From contig CM035806.1 in assembly GCA_020466095.1 (NCBI GenBank), positions 67,075,589 through 67,139,588 on the forward strand: a DNA stretch of 64,000 bases. The letters run 5' to 3'. The translations under genes and the position numbers were made by a program. The number at the start of each line of letters is the position of its first letter. Positions within the stretch are counted from its first letter, which is position 1. Under the pieces are notes generated by a model, which worked only from the letters and a program-made list of their open reading frames with translations, ran no database searches and was not told the DNA's origin. Source of the DNA: Chlorops oryzae. Taxonomy: Eukaryota; Arthropoda; Insecta; Diptera; Chloropidae. Shown here piece after piece: positions 56,439-64,000 of the stretch.

Positions 56439-56833
56439 TTAGTGTCCGACCGAAGGTGGATTTTTAGCCGAAGCCGAACAATCGGCAGAGTTGAAGACTT
56501 CGGCCGAAGACCGAAGGCCGAAGCCGAATGCAAAACATTTTACAGTAAGGAAACAAAATCAGTCTTTATTCATTTGACAAGCACAAAAAAACACCGCTCA
56601 AATTTTCTCTAAATTCTTTCGCTTTAGTCGCCCACAAAGTGAGAATTTACGGCAATAATTCACTAGTGTAAAAGGTCTCAATGAAGCAATTGAAAATCTA
56701 TCGTGACTTTTTTACTTCCATTAAAATGCAAAAATATTCGGCTAAAATATTCGGCTTTTTCCAGCCGAAGCCGAAGATTAGGAATTGGCCGATTATGCCG
56801 ATTACCGAAGCCGAACCTTCGGTCGGACACTAA
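56439..56833. mobile_element. MITE with TTAGTGTCCGACCGAAGGT ends
   Basis: TTAGTGTCCGACCGAAGGT at both ends in inverse orientation (19 bp). The interior is full of GCCGAAGCCGAA repeats. It sits in a TA-rich microsatellite, so the duplication (possibly 8 bp of TA) is ambiguous. Confidence 0.7.
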
Positions 56834-57850
56834 TATATATGCAAACCCAGCACCCTATTACTGCCATCATAGGGGCGGCAAATATTAGTTTTGCCCAGAG
56901 TGGCAAAAAAAAACCGGAATGGGGGCCTGGCTCCGAACAATTTTTGATGTTTCTCGGTCCAAAATGGTTGGAATTGATATGAAACATAGCTGGTCGAAAG
57001 CTCGGAAACGAAATTGAAGAGGACGTAAAAGAATTGCGCTGAAAAGATCATGAAACACGGAATTCACCATAAATTATTGCGTTATGGCGAGTTTTCACTG
57101 TATAGAACAGTTCTATTGCTCTATTGATTATTATGTACTTCCATGGCGGAATATGTATATGAACATTAAATTAAAATTACTTCTTTTGTATTCCCGCAAT
57201 GATAATTCATGATTTCCTTATACATACCTTTTAGGAATTTCAACTAATTTTAAACTAATGGAACAACTGATTGATTTAAAGTGGCAATTAATTTAAACTC
57301 TGGCTTTTGCCCATGGAGAAAACTAACTTTTTTAGCATCTCGATGTCCTACGGCAAAGTCAACTGTCTGAATCTGCATATCTTTTAAATTAGTTTAAAAT
57401 CAGTGTATTGTAAAATAATATTATTTTAGTTTTTCTTTGAGTAATTTCAAAGTTGTTTTTTTCAAGTTAATTGAGAAGGAATTCTTTGAAAAAAATTAGA
57501 GAGATGTCAGTGAGTACTAATCCCCGTTCAGGCACATTTTTTTCATTTTTTTTTTTTGTAAAAAAGTAGATAATAATATACGAGTACCTAACATTTAAAT
57601 AATAATTATAATTAAAAAAACTTACAGGAAAAGGCTTTCAACCAAACCTTTTATTCAAAATAAAAAAAGAAAGGTTTCAGTGGAACTTATAGGAGTTTTC
57701 CAAATAGCTTGTGTATGACGTATTTGAAGAAAGAATAGAAACTTCACGGTATGGTTGGCAGCTTCTTTTCTTCTCCTTGGGTGAATCAATTTTTACCTTA
57801 ATATTTAAAATTTACCTGCCTCTTTCAACTCCCAATTTTTCCATATCTTA
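56834..57850. other. no gene recognised; lone pogo-like end
   Basis: GCGTTATGGCGAGTTTTCACTG|TA (to 57100) looks like one end of another Tigger-like element; no partner found. The rest is AT-rich. Confidence 0.4.
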
Positions 57851-57854
57851 TTTC

Positions 57855-57925
57855 TGCCTGCAACAGGATTTGAACACCAGCCTTTGGATTGCAAAGCGCA
57901 ATCGCTATGCGCTACGCCACGAAGA
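57855..57925 (-). repeat. tRNA-like sequence
   Basis: On the minus strand CGTGGCGTAGCGCATAGCGA (A-box side) and CTGGTGTTCAAATCCTGTTG (B box) are spaced as in a tRNA. An A-rich tail follows. Probably a SINE head. Confidence 0.5.
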
Positions 57926-57929
57926 GATC

Positions 57930-58372
57930 GAATCCATTCAGATTTAATAGATTATATTTTCTAGATTTAAGCTCTCAAAGGGTTTTTGAAAATTTTCCCA
58001 ACTTTTTGTTATAATTAAAAAGTCGAGATTGTAATATATAAAAAAAAATTAAGTAGAATAGCTAACAGATAAAGTAGCTCAACTCTTAACATATAATCAT
58101 TAACTGCTGTAAACTCTGGTCAATCATGAAGCAAATAAAATAAAAAAAAAATAAATAGATTATATTAAAGTTCATGAATGTTATCTCAATTAATTAATTT
58201 TGAGCTAATTGTATAACATATTTTTATTCAATCTGATTGCCTAAATTCCGATAGGGTAGGTCTTGCACAACACTGATATAAAGATTTTTCGGATTTTCGT
58301 ATACATAACATAACATAGCTTTGAATTGAAAAATTCACTTGTTTTTCGTTTCGAAAAAAATGAACGAATAAC
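57930..58372. other. no gene recognised
   Basis: AT-rich; nothing assignable. Confidence 0.5.
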
Positions 58373-58506
58373 TAAGGCCCGTTTGCAAATGTTCTGATTA
58401 AAGTTTTCGTTCCGAAAAACAAAAAAATTTGTATGAAAATTTTGACATTTTGAGAGGATATCGCGGCGATAAACTTTAACCGGAACAGTAGCAAATGGGC
58501 CTAGGA
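58373..58506. mobile_element. ~130-bp MITE with AGGCCCGTTTGC ends
   Basis: AGGCCCGTTTGCAAATGTTC at the left and GAACAGTAGCAAATGGGCCT at the right are near inverses, with inner TTAAAGTTT / AAACTTTAA also pairing. Confidence 0.65.
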
Positions 58507-59648
58507 CACGCAAATAATCTTTAAATATTCGGGATTTGAAATGACTGGCCAAAATGCTGCCTACAGAAGCTATGAACTGTAACGCATAGGCGGTAATGCA
58601 TCCGACCTCATAAGTATACCATCCTATTTAGTATACTTTTTTTCGAGCGTGGCCGATTTTTGGAGTGAACGCCTACCACCACCACATAAAGTAAGCTATT
58701 AGTGGGCAGTTCGCCTACAAACTCCTATACTTTGTATGCTATCGGTAGGCAGTTCGCTTACAGTCTCGTATACTTTGTAGGCGGTAGGCACTGTTGACCG
58801 CGGGGTTATAAGATAACATGGTATGCCGTGGCATAAGTATTTAAAAAAAAGTATGAAAATTTGAAAATTCTGTACATATTTCTAATTACCTCAGCTAGAG
58901 TACCACGAATTTGATGATACCTGTAATTTGAAAAATTTTCGTATGAAACAGTAAAACACTTTCTGTCTTTCACTTCTGTCAACTGCAGGTAATATTGGAA
59001 ACTGAAGAGTTAAAACGCAATCGATCAAAATTAAAGTTCGTTTAGGGGCATTCTTCAAAAGATCAAAATATATTTTTCTTTCAATGAAAGAAGTCGCAAA
59101 ATTCTTCAACACGTTTGTTTATAACTGCTTTAACCTACTAGATGGAGGTTTTCGTGAAGGCGCAACTTAGTTATCGGTCATATTCGGATCAAATTAAATT
59201 TGACCTGTAGCTAATCTTATAAAACCAAATATAGAGAGCTGCTACATTTGCTAAGTAATTTAAGAAACAGCAGTTAAAATTTTGTTTACATTTTACGTGT
59301 TCTAGCAAGTTGCATACAAATTTGATTCGAATCTCACAATAAAAGGACACACAGTCGACCACTGTGCTTGTATGCATTATTAAAAAGCTTCTCAAGCCTT
59401 AGTACCTATACCCTGAATTTATTTGATATTTCGTCATTTCTTCGTAGGTAGAATACAACAAGAGCGAAAATTACAAAAATTCTCTTTTTTAATTGACAAA
59501 CACATATTGAACAGCTCGAATTGTTTGTAAATATTTGCGTTGAACATTCACTGATGTTCTTAGCAACTAACTGAGCCCATCAATATCAAGTGCTTTCATG
59601 TCTACTTACATTCCTCTATGTTCTCGTACACACATATCTGAACTCATG
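58507..59648. other. no gene recognised; short tandem duplication
   Basis: A ~43-bp unit with GCAGTTCGC-TACA-TC-TATACTTTGTA is repeated twice (about 58708-58790). No other feature. Confidence 0.5.
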
Positions 59649-59650
59649 TA

Positions 59651-60943
59651 ACAGGTTGGCTGATAAGTCCCCGGTCTAACAAAGAAAAACACATTTTTTT
59701 GTCAAAATTCGTTTTTATTATTCAACATAGTTACCTTCAAGAGCGATACAACGATTATAACGACCTTCCAATTTTTTGATACCATTTTGGTAGTACTCCT
59801 TCGGTTTTGCCTCAAAATAGGCCTCAGTTTCGGCGATCACCTCTTCATCGCAGCCAAATTTTTTCCCTGCGAGCATCCTTTTGAGGTCTGAGAACAAGAA
59901 AAAGTCGCTGGGGGCCAGATCTGGAGAATACGGTGGGTGGGGAAGCAATTCGAAGCCTAATTCATGCATTTTTGCCATCGTTCTTAATGACTTGTGGCAC
60001 GGTGCGTTGTCTTGGTGGAACAACACTTTTTTATTCTTCATATGGGGCCGTTTTGCCGCGATTTCGACCTTCAAACACTCCAATAACGACATATAATAAA
60101 CACTGTTGATGGTTTTTCCCTTCTCAAGATAATCGATAAAGATTATTCCATGCCCATCCCAAAAAACAGAGGCCATTACTTTGCCAGCGGACTTTTGAGT
60201 CTTTCCACGCTTGGGAGACGGTTCACCGATCGCTGTCCACTCAGCCGACTGTCGATTGGACTCAGGAGTGTAGTGATAGAGCCATGTTTCATCCATTGTC
60301 ACATATCGACGCAAAAACTCGGGTGTATTGCGAGTTAACAGCTGCAAACACCGCTCAGAATCATCAACACGTTGTTGTTTTTGGTCAAATGTGAGCTCGC
60401 GCGGCACCCATTTTGCACAGAGGTTTTTCATATCCAAATATTGATGAATGATATGACCAACACGTTCCTTTGATATCTTTAAGGCCTCTGCTATCTCGAT
60501 CAACTTCATTTTACGGTCATTCAAAATCATTTTGTGAATTTTTTTGATGTTTTCGTCGGTAACCACCTCTTTCGGGCGTCCACTGCGTTCACCGTCCTCC
60601 GTGCTCATTTCACCACGCTTGAATTTTGCATACCAATCAATTATTGTTGATTTTCCTGGGGCAAAGTCCGGAAACTCATTATCAAGCCAAGTTTTTGCTT
60701 CCAATGTATTTTTTCCCTTCAGAAAACAGTATTTTATCAAAACACGAAATTCCTTTTTTTCCATTTTTTTCACAATAACAAAAGTTGCTTCACAAAAGAC
60801 GCTCTATCTCACAAACTAATTGACCTTCAGACGTCAAATTTTGACACGAATCATTTGAAGGTTGCCACTATATAAAAATACTATGCATTTAATACTAGCG
60901 ACGCCATCTATGTGTCAGACCGGGGACTTCTCAGCCAACCTGT
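59651..60943 (-). mobile_element. mariner element of the irritans group (Himar1-like), apparently complete
   Basis: 27-bp inverted ends start ACAGGTTGGCTGATAAGTCC (59651-59677 and 60917-60943) and differ at one base. TA flanks each side (59649-59650, 60944-60945). 1293 bp with a single intact transposase. The end sequence is what I know for Himar1. Confidence 0.95.
59718..60764 (-). CDS. mariner transposase, full length, DD34D triad intact
   Basis: Cut-and-paste transposase of 348 residues, starting MEKKEFRVLIKYCFLKGKN (60764); an upstream in-frame ATG adds MKK. The N-terminal half holds two helix-turn-helix DNA-binding motifs and the WVPRELT linker. The catalytic triad is kept: TMDETWL (first Asp), HQDNAPCH (second Asp) and YSPDLAPSDFF (third Asp), with 34 residues between the last two. 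There is no stop or frameshift, and the length equals that of Himar1-type transposases. Near-identity to Himar1 is from memory and not from an alignment. It is the one element in the window that looks able to move; scattered substitutions (for example NSVYY where I expect NSDYY) could still reduce activity. Confidence 0.95.
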   Translation of the reverse strand: MEKKEFRVLIKYCFLKGKNTLEAKTWLDNEFPDFAPGKSTIIDWYAKFKRGEMSTEDGERSGRPKEVVTDENIKKIHKMILNDRKMKLIEIAEALKISKERVGHIIHQYLDMKNLCAKWVPRELTFDQKQQRVDDSERCLQLLTRNTPEFLRRYVTMDETWLYHYTPESNRQSAEWTAIGEPSPKRGKTQKSAGKVMASVFWDGHGIIFIDYLEKGKTINSVYYMSLLECLKVEIAAKRPHMKNKKVLFHQDNAPCHKSLRTMAKMHELGFELLPHPPYSPDLAPSDFFLFSDLKRMLAGKKFGCDEEVIAETEAYFEAKPKEYYQNGIKKLEGRYNRCIALEGNYVE

Positions 60944-60945
60944 TA

Positions 60946-62074
60946 AATGGGAGGGTGGGTGCTTGAATAAACGTAGATACTTTCGTCCCCATTAACTCTT
61001 CACTTTTATTTCCGAAGTGAAGTTAAGTGCTAGTACTCACCAACAGTACTTAACGAAACGTAAGCACTTACATGGCTATAAACATGAGCGAATGTGTACT
61101 CGTATAATTGTGCTCGGAGATAGCAAGCTGATTGACTTCGGCGCCCAAGACCCCAACATTTTATTCGTTATTGCACTCTAACTCTTTCATACCTGATGGA
61201 CGGACGGAAGAACGGATCGACGGACGGACGGACGCACAGACGGACGTAGAAACTAACAGGTTGCAGTTCGTTGTTATTCCAACTAATGTTTATTTACCCA
61301 TTCGATGCGGACGGTTGATTGCTTTTTGCTTGTAAATGAAATTTACTAAAAAGTTTTTCAACTTTGCACTTCCGCCTGGTATCAGGTTGAAGGCACTCTG
61401 AGACGCCTAATGTGATGAAAAGCGAATACACCGAACGCGAACACGCTTCAAACCCCCTTCGCCGCAGCTAACCGCAAGAATGTCAAATTGAAAAAACTGT
61501 AAATTGATGGATATATAAAGTCTGGTTTCCAATAGCGCAGCCGTTTCTTCAAAAACTCAACACATGAAAATATATGGAGCCAGTTACAAACAAACGCGGA
61601 GTTCATTGAAATCACTTCGATATGCTTTCATGCGCTGAATATTTGCAGTTATTACTGCGCAAAAATTCCTGCGTTATTGGACACGAGGCATAAGTTGGAG
61701 AAGAGCATATACAAAAACGAATAACAAAAAAAAAAAACGAAATAGAAAAATGTAAAACAATCTGACGAAAATAAATTGTTCCATCAGAAAGTTTTCGTGC
61801 TTTTTAGTGATGATAATAATTTGATTTCCAGCTAAAATTGCTTTCATTCCAACATTTCACGGCACTTAAAACTTAATGGTGAGAACAACTTTAGTAACAT
61901 TTTTTGTTTTTTGTTTTTAACCCGTTTACAACCGCCCGGCGAATGACGACAATTAGGTGTTTCACTTACCTTTATGTTAAAAGCTTGTTAAATGTTTTTC
62001 CTCTCGTCCTTAATTGTTTTCGTAAATAATCATTCTGCGCCATAACAACTTAATTACCCCATCTTTTATTGCAG
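60946..62074. other. no gene recognised; GGAC microsatellite
   Basis: GGACGGACGG-type tract at 61197-61247 without the rest of a Helentron-like copy. The last ~30 bp form the polypyrimidine tract and TTGCAG acceptor of the Vmat intron. Confidence 0.5.
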
Positions 62075-62245
62075 TTCCTATAATACCCGAGTTTCTCTAC
62101 GATATACGTCATCCCGATGCACCGCTTGATAGCTATCCCCGTACGCCGCCCCCACTTCAGACACCGCCGTCGCCCACACAGTGTCCTTGCAATAAAGATG
62201 GTGAACCACTGCCAACAGTCGAGGTGTCAACTCTTAGCCCTGAGG
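62075..62245 (+). CDS. Vmat: vesicular monoamine transporter, second coding exon (lumenal loop)
   Basis: 57 codons in phase 1 at both ends. Reads VPIIPEFLYDIRHPDAPLDS, a family-typical continuation of TM1, then a Pro-rich lumenal segment with CPCNKDG and VEVSTLSPE. Acceptor TTTATTGCAG and donor G|GTAAGT are clean. The lumenal loop between TM1 and TM2 is the most variable part of VMATs. Confidence 0.92.
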
Positions 62246-62332
62246 GTAAGTATTATTGGTGTTATGTGTGCGTGTGCTGGCTTGAAAATGTTTGACACAA
62301 ATTGGCGCGTCTTTTCCGTTACATAATTGCAG

Positions 62333-62471
62333 AAAATGAAACAATCTACCGCGAGCTGGAGGAACGCCATAATGAACTGGTCGGCGAGACCGTCGAAGTG
62401 GGCATACTCTTTGCGTCCAAGGCGTTCGTACAATTACTTGTAAATCCAATTGTCGGACCCTTGACTCATCG
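62333..62471 (+). CDS. Vmat: vesicular monoamine transporter, third coding exon (TM2 start)
   Basis: Follows an 87-nt intron (62246-62332, GTAAGT...ATTGCAG). Reads [20 protein letters not shown] and [20 protein letters not shown], then VGPLTHR. NET is a likely N-glycosylation sequon in the lumenal loop. [21 protein letters not shown] is a hallmark of VMATs. Ends CG|GTGAGT; the remaining exons lie beyond 64000. Confidence 0.92.
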
Positions 62472-62538
62472 GTGAGTAAAGGGATTATTTAATTGCTATA
62501 AGTTATTAAGCTACATACCCACAGTAACATTTACTTTT

Positions 62539-63202
62539 TATACCCAGCGTAAGCGGGGTATATTAGTTTTGTGCGAATCTTGTAACAGGGAGAACTAAGC
62601 TCCGGAGATATAGAAAAATATATATAGAAATGATCAGGATCAAAAACTGAATCGATTTAGACATGTCCGTCTGTCCGTCTGACCGTCTGTCCGTCTGTCC
62701 GTCCGTCCGTGGTCGGATCTCCTCCGAAACGGCTGAACCAATGAAGTCGAAATTTGGCACACATGTATATCGGGGTCCGAGTATGATCCTAAGTAAAAAT
62801 GGGAGACATTCGCCCACTGTCACGCCCACAAATGAATTTATTGTGTTTTCAATAAAATGCTTGTAACTTGCGAACCACTCAACACATTCCATTGATATTT
62901 GGTGTACTGGTAAACTACAAAAAGGGACATATCCTGGAAAAAAATGGACGCCGCCCTCCGCGAGCCACGCCCACAAATAAGCCCACAAATAAGGGCTTAT
63001 CGTAACTTATGAAGTAAAAGGCGTAGAAGCTTCAAATTCGCAACATAGGTTCACCAAGGCGAATGAAAGGTGTAGGGAAATAATTTATGTGGCCCTCCCA
63101 CTGCCACGCCCACAAATAGAGAAGCAAAACATAGTGCGCTCATAATGTCGGGACGCTGGGTATTTCAAAGCCGGGCTTGACCGACTTTAGCTTTCTTACT
63201 TG
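62539..63202 (+). mobile_element. Helentron/DINE-1-like repeat, family 1, copy G (complete, in the third Vmat intron)
   Basis: TATACCCAGCGTAAGCGGGG start, GTCY tract near 62663-62708, GGATCTCCTCCGAAACGGCT, and a single-unit region. The 3' hairpin (AAAGCCGGGCTTGACCGACTTT type) precedes CTTACTTG|TTT. Very similar to copy C except for the lack of array expansion. Confidence 0.87.
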
Positions 63203-64000
63203 TTTAACACTGGCATTAACGGACGACAAACTTTACTTTAAGAGCACTTTATCTCACCCATTCGTTACTCGGCTTAAAAGCCTTCATCAGGATCTAGATA
63301 AGAGATCAAGGTTTTTTTTTTTAGTTTGTTTTGAAGATTTCCAGATCAGGAATTAGGGAAAGCATTGAAGTTTTATAATTGTGGATAATTGTAGCACACA
63401 GAAAAGCTTAAGCGAGAAAATAAAAGTTCAACAGCGAACTGAAATCTGTCCCAAAATAACTTCTATCCAAAAGTTTACGTTGGGCCATTTTTTTTTGAAA
63501 AAAATAAAAAAAAGAAGAAAAAAATACAACAAAATAAACTGGTCAGAATTTTAACACCCAATAATTTTGCAACGAAAAGTACCTATAGATTTTATAAAAC
63601 AGATAAGAGAAACAGTATAACTAAAACAAAAGTTTAAGCTGGGAACAAAAAATAAAGATCGATAACACCGAACAGGGTCCGCATAACAGAGCAGTAAAAG
63701 AAAAATATGGAGCCTATTAACCGTCAAGATATTCGGGCCTATTATGATCATCTACTGCCAATAGAGTAGAAAAATTTCTACAGAGTCGTTTGTCTATCGG
63801 TTTGGTATTATGAAAAACGATAGACAGGAGAATACAATCAGCTGTTCTCCATTTCGTTCATTTATGTTTAAAAGACTGGCGCCAAAATGCGTTTGGTACC
63901 GAAAGTGGGAAAGTTTTACTCCAAATTTGCAATCTGTTGGAAATGGATGTGAATTCGTTAATTAATTGCTTATAAGTATTACATATTTGTCTTCAAGTTT
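63203..64000. other. Vmat intron sequence, no exon recognised
   Basis: AT-rich. A small palindrome of TGTCTATCG / CGATAGACA is at about 63790-63826. No further Vmat exon is visible. Confidence 0.5.

Larger units (their letters stand above)
20804..62074 (+). other. 41.3-kb Vmat intron carrying nested genes and transposons
   Basis: Donor GTGAGT at 20804 and acceptor TTTATTGCAG at 62074; both exons are phase 1. It holds at least four other ORFs on both strands and dozens of mobile elements. No recognisable alternative Vmat exon was found inside. Confidence 0.85.

Noticed and set aside
57078..57102. Complete Tigger-like element ending at 57100
   Set aside because: Only one end (AGTTTTCACTG|TA) is visible; no matching left end was found in the window.

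Overview
This is a eukaryotic, AT-rich, intron-bearing window that looks like a dipteran, most likely tephritid-type fruit fly, genome. The evidence is the first coding exons of an insect vesicular monoamine transporter (Vmat), two insect gustatory-receptor-type reading frames, short fly-type introns, and many dispersed repeats carrying the GTCY microsatellite typical of dipteran mini-me/DINE-1 (Helentron-like) elements. The species call is inference; no database could be consulted.

Layout. Positions 1-20148 hold no host gene that I can recognise. They carry Helentron-like repeats, a tRNA-derived SINE, a 5'-truncated I/LOA-type LINE with perfect target-site duplications (8771-12673), a Tc1-like transposon (13029-14468), and several inverted-repeat elements. 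Vmat is on the + strand: first coding exon about 20149-20803, then a 41.3-kb intron (20804-62074), exon 62075-62245, and exon 62333-62471; the rest of the gene lies beyond the window.

The giant Vmat intron contains host-like genes. Two tandem gustatory-receptor-like ORFs (50563-51270, 52105-52854, + strand) both stop after the fourth membrane segment. Two antisense genes of unknown function are also present: a 148-residue ORF (43196-43642) and a two-exon, 458-residue gene (53095-54532, 61-nt intron).

The rest of the intron is a dense, nested transposon landscape: an apparently intact Himar1-like mariner (59651-60943), a PIF/Harbinger transposase relic split by a hAT-type MITE with an exact 8-bp duplication, hAT, Tc1 and jockey-type relics, six copies of a second Helentron-like family, and many miniature elements with TAA/TTA, TA or 5-bp GC-rich duplications. 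Between 32.38 and 39.36 kb, one pair of inverted ends encloses at least six other elements.

The most unusual signal is a small family whose ends are CACAGTG flanked by 5-bp GC-rich duplications (32929-33996, 42407-43003, single end at 30165). This is the hallmark of Transib transposons, the relatives of RAG1, and matches the V(D)J recombination-signal heptamer. A nonamer-like A-rich block lies 23 bp from one end of the first copy and 12-13 bp from its other end.

I saw no CRISPR array, no bacterial features, no canonical tRNA or rRNA gene, and no recognisable retroviral or other viral gene.
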